Shown: positions 16,613 through 26,897 of the stretch, in pieces | Layout: each line of letters begins with the position of its first letter | Position numbering within the stretch: position 1 is the first letter of the stretch | NCBI RefSeq assembly: GCF_042670205.1 | Contig: NZ_JBHUWD010000002.1 | Span: 186,001-250,000 of the forward strand | Reading direction: 5' to 3' | Source: Luteimicrobium sp042670205 | Lineage (GTDB): Bacteria > Actinomycetota > Actinomycetes > Actinomycetales > Cellulomonadaceae | Length of the DNA stretch: 64,000 nucleotides | Made by a program: the position numbers and the translations under genes | The notes under the pieces: model-generated | Databases searched by the model: none | The model's input: the letters and a program-made list of their open reading frames with translations, nothing else | What the model was told of the DNA's origin: nothing

Positions 16613-17124
16613 TGACCACGACGCCGTCCGCCACGACGACGCACCCGCCCGCCGCGCACGGTACCCCCGCGCACGAGACCCCGACGGGCGGCGAGTTCGT
16701 CGCCGTCCTCCACGCCGCGATGCGCGCGGTCCGGCGCGAGGCCGACGCACAGCTGGGCGACGACGCCGTCGCCCCGGGCCAGCTCCGGCTGCTGCGCGTG
16801 CTCGACCGCGCCGGGGGAGTGCAGCGTCCCAGCGTGCTGGCCGAGACCCTCGACGTGAGCCCCCGGTCCGTCACCTCGAAGGTGGACGCCGCCGAGCGCG
16901 ACGGGTTCGTCGTCCGGCACCCCGACCCGAACGACCGGCGGGCCACGCTCGTCGAGCTCACCGACCGCGGCCGCGCCGCGCTCGCGCGGATGGGCGACCT
17001 CCGGGCGTCCGGCGCGGGCGGGCTGCTCGAGCGGCTCGACCCGGCCGAGCAGCACGAGCTCGTCCGGCTGCTGCGGCGCGTCGCGGGGCCGTCCGACGGG
17101 ACGGCGGCCGCGCGGCACCCCTGA
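16612..17124 (+). CDS. MarR family transcriptional regulator
   Basis: Winged-helix repressor of 170 residues, probably a dimer. The DNA-binding core is QLRLLRVLDRAGGVQRPSVLAETLDVSPRSVTSKVDAAERDGFVVR (about residues 58-104). The wing HPDPNDRRATLVELTDRG contains the conserved DxRRxxxxLT motif of MarR proteins. Divergent from the ABC exporter; the palindrome between them is the likely operator. The N-terminal 20 residues are Thr/Pro/His-rich and probably disordered. The ligand cannot be predicted. Confidence 0.93.
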   Translation: MTTTPSATTTHPPAAHGTPAHETPTGGEFVAVLHAAMRAVRREADAQLGDDAVAPGQLRLLRVLDRAGGVQRPSVLAETLDVSPRSVTSKVDAAERDGFVVRHPDPNDRRATLVELTDRGRAALARMGDLRASGAGGLLERLDPAEQHELVRLLRRVAGPSDGTAAARHP

Positions 17125-17135
17125 CCTGCCCCTGG

Positions 17136-17148
17136 CAGGATGGAGGGA
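17136..17148 (+). promoter_or_regulatory. Leaderless -10 of coaE
   Basis: CAGGAT (17136-17141) is six bases before ATG 17148. The intervening GGAGGG looks like a ribosome-binding site but directly abuts the ATG, so it is too close to work as one. Confidence 0.45.
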
Positions 17149-17774
17149 TGTTCCGCGTCGGCCTCACCGGAGGCATCGCATCCGGCAAGTCCGTGGCACT
17201 GGCTCGCTTCGCCGAGCTCGGGGCCGTGACCATCGACCACGACCGCCTCGCGCGCGACGTCGTCGAACCCGGGACCGTCGGGCTCGAGCGCGTCGTCGAC
17301 GCGTTCGGCGTGGGCGTCCTCGCGGCTGACGGGTCGCTGGACCGCCCGGCGCTCGCCGCGATCGTCTTCGCCGAGCCGGCGCGTCGGGAGCAGCTCAACG
17401 CGATCGTCCACCCGGAGATCCGGCGGTGCGCCGCCGAGCAGGAGGCGCGCGCCGCGGCCGCGGACCCGGACGTGGTCGTGGTGCACGACATCCCGCTGCT
17501 CGTCGAGACCGGGCAGGGCGACGCGTTCGGCCTGCTCGTCGTCGTGGACGCGCCGCGCGACCTCCGCCTCGCCCGGATGGTCGAGGAGCGGGGGATGAGC
17601 GTCGCCGACGCCGAGGGTCGGCTCGCCGCCCAGGCGTCCGACGAGGCGCGGCTCGCCGCCGCCGACGTCGTGCTCGACGGCGCCCGCACCCCGGACGACC
17701 TGCGCGCCCAGGTGGATGCGCTGTGGCCGTCGCTCGCGCGCGAAGCCCGCGACGAGGACGAGTCCGTCGGATGA
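17148..17774 (+). CDS. coaE: Dephospho-CoA kinase
   Basis: Last step of coenzyme A synthesis: phosphorylates dephospho-CoA. 208 residues, standard single-domain length. The P-loop is GLTGGIASGKS (residues 5-15), followed by DHDRLARDVVEPG (substrate/lid region) and VVHDIPLLVETG (Walker B region). Mycobacterial CoaE has an extra C-terminal UPF0157 domain that is absent here. The stop overlaps the pcp ATG (ATGA), so the two are coupled. The position after rpsA matches other actinobacteria, with the marR/exporter pair inserted. Confidence 0.95.
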   Translation: MFRVGLTGGIASGKSVALARFAELGAVTIDHDRLARDVVEPGTVGLERVVDAFGVGVLAADGSLDRPALAAIVFAEPARREQLNAIVHPEIRRCAAEQEARAAAADPDVVVVHDIPLLVETGQGDAFGLLVVVDAPRDLRLARMVEERGMSVADAEGRLAAQASDEARLAAADVVLDGARTPDDLRAQVDALWPSLAREARDEDESVG

Positions 17775-18430
17775 GCGCGGAGGCTCCCGTCGTCCTCCTC
17801 ACCGGTTTCGAGCCCTTCGGCGGCGCGGCGACCAACCCCTCGTGGGACGCCGCCGACGCCGTCGCCGCCAGCTGGTCGGGGCCTGGGGTCGTGCACGCCC
17901 GCCGGGTCCCCGTGACGTTCGCGGACGGTCCGCGCGCCGTCCTCGACGCGGTCGCCGAGCTCCGGCCCGACGCCGTCGTCATGCTCGGGCTGCACGGCGG
18001 GGCGCACGAGCTGCGCCTCGAGCGCGTGGCCGTCAACGTCGCCGACGCCCGGATCCCCGACAACGCCGGTGCGCAGCCCGTCGACGAGCCGGTCGTCCCC
18101 GGCGGCCCCGTGGGCCACTGGTCGACCCTCCCGCTGCGCGCCGCGCTCGACGCCGTCCGCGAGGCCGGAGTCCCCGTGGCGCTGTCGCCGTCGGCGGGGA
18201 CCTACGTCTGCAACGCGACGTTCTACGCCGTCCAGGACGCCCTCGCCGACGGCGAGGGGCCGCGCGTGTCGGGCTTCGTGCACGTCCCGCCCGTCGCCGG
18301 GCAGCGAGTCACCGACGACGACGGCGTGGTCGCGGGCGGCGAGCCCGGCCTGCCGCAGGGCGACCTCGTGCGGGGGGTGGCCGCCGTCGTCGGCGCCGTG
18401 GTCGCGGCGCTGCGCGTCGACGCGCACTGA
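17771..18430 (+). CDS. pcp: Pyroglutamyl-peptidase I
   Basis: Cysteine peptidase that removes N-terminal pyroglutamate. 219 residues. The N-terminal VLLTGFEPFGG is the family hallmark. The triad is visible: Glu in HELRLERVAVN, Cys in AGTYVCNATFY and His in SGFVHVP. ATG 17771 overlaps the coaE stop by four bases, so it is translated as a coaE-pcp unit. No signal peptide; cytoplasmic. Confidence 0.93.
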   Translation: MSAEAPVVLLTGFEPFGGAATNPSWDAADAVAASWSGPGVVHARRVPVTFADGPRAVLDAVAELRPDAVVMLGLHGGAHELRLERVAVNVADARIPDNAGAQPVDEPVVPGGPVGHWSTLPLRAALDAVREAGVPVALSPSAGTYVCNATFYAVQDALADGEGPRVSGFVHVPPVAGQRVTDDDGVVAGGEPGLPQGDLVRGVAAVVGAVVAALRVDAH

Positions 18431-18466
18431 GGGCTGCCGCCCCGCACAGCGCGCCGCGGCAGCACG

Positions 18467-18488
18467 GGCTCGGCCCGGGCCCCGAGCC
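18467..18488. terminator. Hairpin between pcp and the surface-protein gene
   Basis: Seven-bp stem (18467-18473 with 18482-18488) in the gap between converging stops; weaker than other terminators here. Confidence 0.45.
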
Positions 18489-18503
18489 GGGCCGCGCGTC
18501 GTC

Positions 18504-21299
18504 TCAGCCGTGTCGGCGTCGGCCGATCAGGATCGCTGCGAGCCCGAGGGCGACCAGGAAGGCGCCGATCGCCGCGACCGTCAGGATGTCGAAGCCCGTC
18601 GTCGCGAGGCCGCCCCCGCCGGTGTCGGGCGTCGTGACAACGGACGTCGGCGCGGGTGCCGGCGTGGTCGTGCTCGGCGCCGCGGTCGTGGGTGCCTGAG
18701 TCGTCTCGGACGGCGTGGGCGTCGGCGTCGGTGCGACGAAGGTATTGGTCACCGTGACGACCTGGGTGGCGGCATCGCCCTCGGCGACGGTGATCTCGCC
18801 AGGGTCGACGGCCGGGGTGCGCCAGGTGCCGTTGTCGTCGGTCGGGGTCTCCTCGGTGACGGCGCACGTGGTGCCGACCGGGAAGCCCACGATCGTCGCG
18901 GTCTCGCCGTCGGCGAGGTGAACGGCGCCGGAGCCGTCGCCGTCCACGTTCTCGACCGAGCACTGCCAGGCGATGTCGAACGACGTCGTGGAGGCGCCGG
19001 GATCCCCGGTGACCTCCTTCTGGATCGTGAACCCGCCGCGGGCTGCCGTGAACGTGTTGGTCACCGTGACGGCCGCGACCTGGGTGGTGTCCTCGCTGCC
19101 GATCGTCACGGTCGCTGGGCTGATCGACGCCTCCCACGTGCCCGTCGCGTCGTCGACCGTCGGCTCGCTGATCGTGCAGGTCGTGCCGACGGGGAAGCCG
19201 GTGATCGGATCGGACTCGTCGCCCGCGCGGAGCGTGACCGAGCCCGACGACAGGCCGTCCGCGTTCGGCTGGTCGCAGGACCAGTCGATTGTGAACTCGT
19301 CGACGGTCGCGCCGGCGTCGCCCTGGACGATCTTCTCCACCTGGAACCCGCCGACCGTGCTGGTGAACGTGTTGGTGACGGTGACGACGCGGGTCGCCGA
19401 CGTGCCCTCGGTGATGGTGAAGTCGCCTGCGGGGTCGACCGAGGACGACCAGGTGCCGTTGTCGTCGTCGGGCCGGTCCTCCGACACCGAGCATGTCGTG
19501 CCGGTGGGGAAGCCGTCGAACGCGACGGTGCCGCCGTCCTCGAGCGACCACGTGCCGGAGTCGTCACCCTGCGCGTCGGGGGCGTCGCAGGTCCAGCTCC
19601 CCGTGAACGTGGTGGTCGAGGCGCCCGGGTCGGAGTCGTCGGACACGACCTTCCGGATCGTGAAGCCCCCGCGCTGGAGCGTCGCGGTGTTCGTGACGGT
19701 CACCGCGCTCACGGTGCTGTCGCCGCCGAGTCTGACAGGGTTCGGCGTGATCGAGGGGGTGCCCCAGTCGATGCCGGGAACAGTCGGAAGGGTCGGCTCG
19801 GAGAACGTCACCTCGTCGCCGTCGGCGAGATCCGTCGGGCCGTTGGCAGGGGTGCCGTCCGCGAGGACGGTGAGGGTGCCCGTGCGGTTCAGGTCGGGGC
19901 TGTCCGACGGTCCGGTGACCGTCCAGTCGACTGTGAACTCGGTGTCGGCCGGGACGGCGTCGGCGCCGTCACCCGTGATCGCCTTCTGGATGCTGAAGGT
20001 AGCGGGCACGAGCGCGGCGCAGCCCAGCTCGCCGGTGAACTGGTAGGCGTGGTTCTCGGTGCCGGTGCTCGCGCCGACGCCCGCCCCGCCGTCGTTGACG
20101 AGGGTGCCCGGCGTGTAGATGCGACCGTTCGTGCCGGCGACGCCGACGGTGAGCGTCGAACCGGGCTGGCCCATGAGGATCGAGCCGGGAAGCTGCACGG
20201 GCCCGCCGAGGCGGACGGACGTCGCGTTCGGATAGTTGTAGAGGATCTGGTCGCGCCACGTCGGTGCGGGGTTGGGCTCGCCGTCGACCGTGATGTTGGA
20301 GACGAACTGCGCGACGGACCCGCCCGCCGCGGCGTTGAGCAGGATGGTCGCCGTCGTCGGGATGCCCGTCACGTCCACGGACACGGGCGAGGTCGCCGAC
20401 CCGATCGTCGCGGGCAGGTCGAAGACCACGAGGTCCCCCGTGCCAGGTCCCGTCAACGTGAGAGTGCCGCCGGAGGCGGCGACCGTTCCGTGTGTCACGG
20501 CGAGCGTCCCGCCCTGGTTCTCGGCCGTCGTGACGCCCGGGTCGCTCAACGGCGCGTAGCACTGCTGGGAGTAGGTCGCCATCGTGCCGTCGGCACCGAA
20601 CAGGTCGTCGTAGTGATCGTCGGCCAGGACGGACGTGTCGCTGTACACCGCGTTCTGGAACTGAGTGGGCGGGTCCTGATTGCCAGTGTCGACACCCGCG
20701 CCGAGCTGCCCCCACTGGGTGCTCGACGCCACCGCCGCGTCCCGGAAGTTGTGCGTGCCTCCGACCCGGATGTCGCCGGTGCGGTACGGCGCGATGGTGG
20801 TCCCGACCTGGACCTGCGAGCCGGCCGGCGTGACGGTGGCGTCGCCGCCGACGATCAGCCAGTCGGCCCGGTCGGCAGGGATCACGCCGCTCCCGATCGC
20901 CCAGCCGACGTTGTAGCCCTTGTCGAAGGACGCATCCCCGTCGACGACCAGCAGGCCCTCCGTCTCGGCCGCGGTGCCGGTCGCCGCGAAGTCGCTGCCG
21001 ACGATCACGTTCGGCGCGTCGTCGGTGCCGTTGATGGTCCCGCTCTTGTCGTCGGACCAGCCCTGGCAGTTGCCCGCCGCGTCCGGGTCGGGGTCCGGGA
21101 CGCAGGGGCCCCAGCCGTCGTTCGCGCCGTCCCCCGAGGGCGACGGACCGGGGAGGATGCCCGACGACGGCGGCAGCAGACCGGAGACGGTGGCGGCGTC
21201 GGCCGCGGGGATGGTCGTGCCGACCGCGATCGCGCCGCTCAGTGCCAGGGTGAGCGCGGCGCCGGCCGCAGCCCGCCGGTGCAGTGGTGCTCGAACCAT
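18504..21299 (-). CDS. Secreted, LAxTG-anchored surface protein with choice-of-anchor A domain and four DUF5979-like repeats
   Basis: Predicted cell-wall protein of 931 residues. It starts MVRAPLHRRAAAG with an Ala-rich signal peptide (cleavage near ADAA, residue 36). A Gly/Asp-rich choice-of-anchor A-type domain spans about residues 75-430 (VIVGSDFAATGTAAETEGLL, DWLIVGGDAT, IRVGGTHNF). Four tandem repeats of about 105 residues follow (starting near 434, 546, 652 and 756); each opens F-x-I/V-x-K and closes VTVTNTF or similar, and repeats 2-4 contain FP(T/V)GTTC. A Thr/Pro stretch leads to LATTG (about residue 898), a hydrophobic helix and RRRHG. LAxTG is the class E sortase signal of actinobacteria. 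Repeats of this kind resemble SpaA/pilin stalk domains. It interrupts an otherwise housekeeping gene order, so it is accessory. Ligand unknown. Confidence 0.85.
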   Translation of the reverse strand: MVRAPLHRRAAAGAALTLALSGAIAVGTTIPAADAATVSGLLPPSSGILPGPSPSGDGANDGWGPCVPDPDPDAAGNCQGWSDDKSGTINGTDDAPNVIVGSDFAATGTAAETEGLLVVDGDASFDKGYNVGWAIGSGVIPADRADWLIVGGDATVTPAGSQVQVGTTIAPYRTGDIRVGGTHNFRDAAVASSTQWGQLGAGVDTGNQDPPTQFQNAVYSDTSVLADDHYDDLFGADGTMATYSQQCYAPLSDPGVTTAENQGGTLAVTHGTVAASGGTLTLTGPGTGDLVVFDLPATIGSATSPVSVDVTGIPTTATILLNAAAGGSVAQFVSNITVDGEPNPAPTWRDQILYNYPNATSVRLGGPVQLPGSILMGQPGSTLTVGVAGTNGRIYTPGTLVNDGGAGVGASTGTENHAYQFTGELGCAALVPATFSIQKAITGDGADAVPADTEFTVDWTVTGPSDSPDLNRTGTLTVLADGTPANGPTDLADGDEVTFSEPTLPTVPGIDWGTPSITPNPVRLGGDSTVSAVTVTNTATLQRGGFTIRKVVSDDSDPGASTTTFTGSWTCDAPDAQGDDSGTWSLEDGGTVAFDGFPTGTTCSVSEDRPDDDNGTWSSSVDPAGDFTITEGTSATRVVTVTNTFTSTVGGFQVEKIVQGDAGATVDEFTIDWSCDQPNADGLSSGSVTLRAGDESDPITGFPVGTTCTISEPTVDDATGTWEASISPATVTIGSEDTTQVAAVTVTNTFTAARGGFTIQKEVTGDPGASTTSFDIAWQCSVENVDGDGSGAVHLADGETATIVGFPVGTTCAVTEETPTDDNGTWRTPAVDPGEITVAEGDAATQVVTVTNTFVAPTPTPTPSETTQAPTTAAPSTTTPAPAPTSVVTTPDTGGGGLATTGFDILTVAAIGAFLVALGLAAILIGRRRHG

Positions 21300-21465
21300 C
21301 GGACCCCCGTCTCGCTCTGTGCCCCGGCGTGCGACGCGTCGTCGCGCCACGCGTCCACTGTCACCCACGCCCTCGGGCGGCGCATGTCGGACGTGCCCGT
21401 GCAGGCGGGGCGAAACCTCCTCTCGTCGCGGCCGCTCCCCGGAGCCCGCTGTGGGTGGGCCGTCC

Positions 21466-21477
21466 TAGGGTTGGCGT

Positions 21478-21478
<1 letters not shown>
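21466..21478 (+). promoter_or_regulatory. Leaderless -10 of uvrB
   Basis: TAGGGT (21466-21471) is six bases before ATG 21478. No SOS box was seen in the 178 bases upstream. Confidence 0.55.
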
Positions 21479-23586
<2,108 letters not shown>

Positions 23587-23647
23587 CAGCGCCCGGCCCC
23601 AGACCAGCACCGACCGACGCAGCACCGACACGAGGCAGGGGCAGACG

Positions 23648-24097
23648 ATGGCGTTCAGCGTGCAGGTGACCTTCGACGCGCACGACCCGGAAGGGCTCGC
23701 GCGCTTCTGGATGGAGGCGCTCGGCTACGTCGTGCCGCCGCCGCCGGGTGACTTCGCCACCTGGGACGAAGCGCTCGACGCCTGGGGCGTCCCCGCGGAC
23801 GAGCGGGACCGCGCGTTCGCGCTTGTCGACCCCGACGGCGCCGGGCCGCGGCTGTTCTTCCAGAAGGTCCCCGAGCCGAAGACCGCGAAGAACCGCGTGC
23901 ACCTCGACGTCAACGTCGGCGCCGCCAGCGCTGCCGACGGGGACGACGACGCCGCGCGCGACGCCGTGCGCACGCACGCCACCAAGCTCGAGGGCCTCGG
24001 CGCGACGCGCGTCCGCGAGTTCGGCCCCGACGAGACGAACGGCGAGTACTGGATCGTCATGCACGACCCCGAGGGCAACGAGTTCTGCGTGCAGTGA
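23648..24097 (+). CDS. VOC (glyoxalase/bleomycin-resistance fold) protein
   Basis: Small metal-enzyme-fold protein of 149 residues, function unknown. It opens FSVQVTFDAHDPEGLARFWMEALGY, typical of the glyoxalase-like VOC family, and closes YWIVMHDPEGNEFCVQ, the usual last strand with the conserved Glu. Two beta-alpha-beta-beta-beta halves are expected. A purine-rich GGCAGGGGCAG precedes the ATG. It sits between uvrB and the kinase fusion, with no clear link to either. Confidence 0.82.
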   Translation: MAFSVQVTFDAHDPEGLARFWMEALGYVVPPPPGDFATWDEALDAWGVPADERDRAFALVDPDGAGPRLFFQKVPEPKTAKNRVHLDVNVGAASAADGDDDAARDAVRTHATKLEGLGATRVREFGPDETNGEYWIVMHDPEGNEFCVQ

Positions 24098-24109
24098 CGC
24101 TCGCGCGCC

Positions 24110-24122
24110 TACGCTGAGGCCG
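24110..24122 (+). promoter_or_regulatory. Leaderless -10 of the kinase fusion
   Basis: TACGCT (24110-24115) is six bases before GTG 24122. Confidence 0.5.
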
Positions 24123-25735
24123 TGCCGTCCACATCGCAGCCACCCGCCGGCCGTGCGCACCGGGAACCCCTCCCGTCCGGTCTGTTCGTCGGCCTGACGA
24201 CGCTCGACGTCGTCCACCGGGTCAGCGCGCCGCCCGACCCCAACACGAAGGTCACGGCCCGTCGCCAGGACGTGGCCGCGGGCGGTCCCGCCGCGAACGC
24301 GGCCGTGGTGTTCGCGGCCCTGGGCGGCCGGGCGACCCTGGTGACGGCGCTCGGCGCGGGCGCGGCGGCGTCGGCTGCACGCGACGACCTCGAGTCCCAC
24401 GGCGTCCGGGTCGTGGACGTGGGACCGCGCGGGTTCGCGCTGGCCGTCTCCGCGGTCGCGGTCGACGAGCGCACGGGGGAGCGGACGGTCGTCTCCCCGG
24501 ACGGCGGCCGGGTCGAGGTCGCCCCGCCGGGGCATGTCCACGAGCTGGTGCGCGGTCAGGACGTCGTGCTCCTCGACGGTCACCACCCGTCGCTCCAGGC
24601 GGTCGCGGCGAGGGCTGCACGTGCCGCGGGCGTGCCGGTCCTCCTCGACGCGGGCCGCTGGAAGCCCCACCTCGCGGACCTCGTGCCGTGGTGCGACGTG
24701 GTGGCAGCGTCCGGCGACTTCCGGCTGGGGCCGGAGCCCGACGCACGGGCCGAGGCGGTCGGTCCCGGGCTGCGTGCCGTCGGCGTGCCCCGGGTGGCCG
24801 TGACGCACGGCGGCGACCCCGTCGAGTGGTGGGACGGCGACCGGTCGGGGACCGTGCCGGTGCCGCGGGTCGACGTCGTCGACACGCTCGGCGCGGGTGA
24901 CGCGTTCCACGGCGCGCTCGCGTGGGCGCTCGCCTCGGGCACGCCGTTCGCCGGGGCGATCGCGGAGGCGGCGCGGGTCGCGTCGCTGCGCGTCACCGTC
25001 GCCGGACCGCGGGCGTGGCTCACGCTGCTCGGCGCGCCGCCCGTGCCCACGGCGCCGCCCGGCACGGACGCGCTCTCCGCCGAGCCCCCGACGGTCGCCT
25101 CGCGCGACGAGCTGGTGGCGCGGGCGCGGGCCCTCGTCGAGCTGGCCCGGTCGGACGGCCGGCGCCGGGTGCTCGGCATCGCCGGACCCCCGGGCTCGGG
25201 GAAGTCGACCCTCGCCGCGCAGGTGGCGGACGCGCTTGGGGACGCGGCCGTCGTCGTCGGGCAGGACGGGTACCACCTGGCGCAGCGCGAGCTCGAACGG
25301 CTGGGCCGGGCCGACCGCAAGGGCGCCCCGGACACGTTCGACGCGGCCGGCTTCGTCGCGCTCCTCGAACGGCTCGTGGGGCAGGGACCGGGCGACCCGG
25401 TGGTCGTGGCCCCCGAGTTCCGCCGGGAGATCGAGGAGGCGGTCGCCGGCGCGGTGCCCGTGCACGCCGACACGGCGCTCGTGGTCACCGAGGGCAACTA
25501 CCTCCTGCTCGACGAGGGGCCGTGGGCCCGCGTCCGCCCGCTCCTCGACGAGGCGTGGTTCCTCGACCCGGACGACGCCGCCCGGGTCGAGGGACTCGTC
25601 GCGCGGCACGTGCGGCACGGCCGGTCCGAGGCGGACGCCCGTGCCTGGGTGGAACGCTCCGACGAGGCGAACGCACGGCTCGTGCGGCCGGGCGCGCAGC
25701 GCGCAGACGTCGTCGTACGCCTCGCCGACTGGTAG
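24122..25735 (+). CDS. Two-domain kinase: PfkB sugar kinase fused to a uridine-kinase-like P-loop kinase
   Basis: 537 residues. Residues about 15-310 are a ribokinase/PfkB-family kinase: LFVGLTTLDVVHRV, the AAGGPAANAAVVFAALGG substrate/glycine region and the C-terminal signature VDTLGAGDAFHGAL with catalytic Asp. Residues about 345-537 are a P-loop kinase of the uridine kinase/phosphoribulokinase type: VLGIAGPPGSGKSTLAAQV, the QDGYHLAQRELERLGR substrate motif and VVTEGNYLLLDEGPW. The latter resembles proteins annotated as fructose-transport or nucleoside kinases (FrcK/YggC type). The frame is continuous through both parts. Two successive phosphorylations of one sugar or nucleoside would fit, but the substrates are unknown. 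The riboswitch leader starts five bases after the stop. Confidence 0.85.
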   Translation: MPSTSQPPAGRAHREPLPSGLFVGLTTLDVVHRVSAPPDPNTKVTARRQDVAAGGPAANAAVVFAALGGRATLVTALGAGAAASAARDDLESHGVRVVDVGPRGFALAVSAVAVDERTGERTVVSPDGGRVEVAPPGHVHELVRGQDVVLLDGHHPSLQAVAARAARAAGVPVLLDAGRWKPHLADLVPWCDVVAASGDFRLGPEPDARAEAVGPGLRAVGVPRVAVTHGGDPVEWWDGDRSGTVPVPRVDVVDTLGAGDAFHGALAWALASGTPFAGAIAEAARVASLRVTVAGPRAWLTLLGAPPVPTAPPGTDALSAEPPTVASRDELVARARALVELARSDGRRRVLGIAGPPGSGKSTLAAQVADALGDAAVVVGQDGYHLAQRELERLGRADRKGAPDTFDAAGFVALLERLVGQGPGDPVVVAPEFRREIEEAVAGAVPVHADTALVVTEGNYLLLDEGPWARVRPLLDEAWFLDPDDAARVEGLVARHVRHGRSEADARAWVERSDEANARLVRPGAQRADVVVRLADW

Positions 25736-25739
25736 CCTC

Positions 25740-25868
25740 GGTACCCGTCAGAAGGGGAGTACTCCCGAACGCGGCGACCTCGTCATCACGAGCGCGCCGG
25801 CCCGGTCAAGGGTCGGTGAGCGCTCCGGGGCGCCGGCCCGATCCCGGGTGGAGGAGACCTTCGGTACC
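25740..25868 (+). ncRNA. yybP-ykoY family (manganese) riboswitch
   Basis: Leader of the first terC gene. It has the two conserved blocks of the family: AGAAGGGGAGTA (GGGGAGTA at 25754-25761) and GGAGGAGACCTT (25854-25861 for GAGACCTT). The outer P1 helix can form between GGTACC at 25740-25745 and GGTACC at 25863-25868. The class senses Mn2+ and commonly controls TerC-type exporters. Just downstream, GTACC at 25876-25880 can pair with 25863-25867, competing with P1 next to the GGAGG ribosome-binding site (25881-25885), which suggests translational control. Called by motif and context, not by covariance search. Confidence 0.85.
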
Positions 25869-25892
25869 CGTCGTCGTACCGGAGGTCTGTCC

Positions 25893-26894
25893 GTGGATGT
25901 TCCCGTCTGGGTCTGGCTCGTCACCGTCGCCGTGATCCTCGCCATGCTCGCCGTCGACTTCGTCGGCCACGCCCGTGTCCCGCACGCGCCGTCGATGCGC
26001 GAGTCCGCCTGGTGGTCGGCCGGGTACGTGGCGGTCGCGCTCGTGTTCGGGCTGGTCGTCTGGGCGGGCTGGGGAGGCGGCTTCGCGGGCGAGTACTTCG
26101 CCGGCTACATCACGGAGAAGAGCCTGTCCGTCGACAACCTCTTCGTGTTCGTGCTGATCATGGCGACGTTCCGGGTACCGCGGCTCCTGCAGCAGAAGGT
26201 CCTGCTGCTCGGGATCACCGTCGCGCTGGTCCTGCGGACGATCTTCATCCTGCTCGGCGCGGCGCTCGTCGAGAACTTCTCCTGGGTCTTCTACCTGTTC
26301 GGCGCGTTCCTGCTGTGGACGGCATGGTCGCAGCTGAGGCACGCGCGGAGCGGCGACGACGAGGAGTACCACGAGAACGGCTTCCTCCGGCTCGTGCGGC
26401 GCACGCTGCCGGTGACCGAGGACTACGTCGAGGGCCACATGGTCGTGCGGCGGGCGGGCCGATGGTTCGTCACGCCCCTGCTCGTCGTGATGCTGGCGAT
26501 CGGCAGCGCCGACCTCCTGTTCGCCGTCGACTCGATCCCCGCGATCTTCGGGCTCACGCAGGAGACGTACCTGGTGTTCGCGGCGAACGCGTTCTCGCTG
26601 CTCGGTCTGCGCCAGCTCTACTTCCTCATCGACGGGCTGCTCGACCGGCTCGTCTTCCTCGCGTACGGGCTCGCCGCGATCCTCGCGTTCATCGGCGTCA
26701 AGCTCGTGCTGCACGCGCTGCACACCAACGAGCTGCCGTTCGTGAACGGGGGCGAGCACGTCGAGGTCCCGGAGATCTCCACGGCGTTCTCGCTCGGCTA
26801 CATCGTCGTCGTGCTCGCGATCACCACCCTGCTGAGCCTGTGGGCGGACCGTCGCCGTCGCGAGCTCGCAGCCCCCACCCGGAAGGACTCCTGA
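25893..26894 (+). CDS. TerC family membrane protein (first copy, riboswitch-controlled)
   Basis: Integral membrane protein of 333 residues, probably exporting Mn2+ as known for TerC/Alx/MeeF-type proteins. About eight hydrophobic helices are visible. The two acidic signatures of the family are EKSLSVDNLFVFVLIMATF (about residue 79) and GSADLLFAVDSIPAIFGLT (about residue 205). A cytoplasmic loop carries GDDEEYHENGF. GTG 25893 is chosen because GGAGG (25881-25885) lies seven bases upstream; the frame is open upstream only because it passes through the riboswitch. Three bases separate its stop from the second terC, so they form one transcript. Confidence 0.93.
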   Translation: MDVPVWVWLVTVAVILAMLAVDFVGHARVPHAPSMRESAWWSAGYVAVALVFGLVVWAGWGGGFAGEYFAGYITEKSLSVDNLFVFVLIMATFRVPRLLQQKVLLLGITVALVLRTIFILLGAALVENFSWVFYLFGAFLLWTAWSQLRHARSGDDEEYHENGFLRLVRRTLPVTEDYVEGHMVVRRAGRWFVTPLLVVMLAIGSADLLFAVDSIPAIFGLTQETYLVFAANAFSLLGLRQLYFLIDGLLDRLVFLAYGLAAILAFIGVKLVLHALHTNELPFVNGGEHVEVPEISTAFSLGYIVVVLAITTLLSLWADRRRRELAAPTRKDS

Positions 26895-26897
26895 CCC

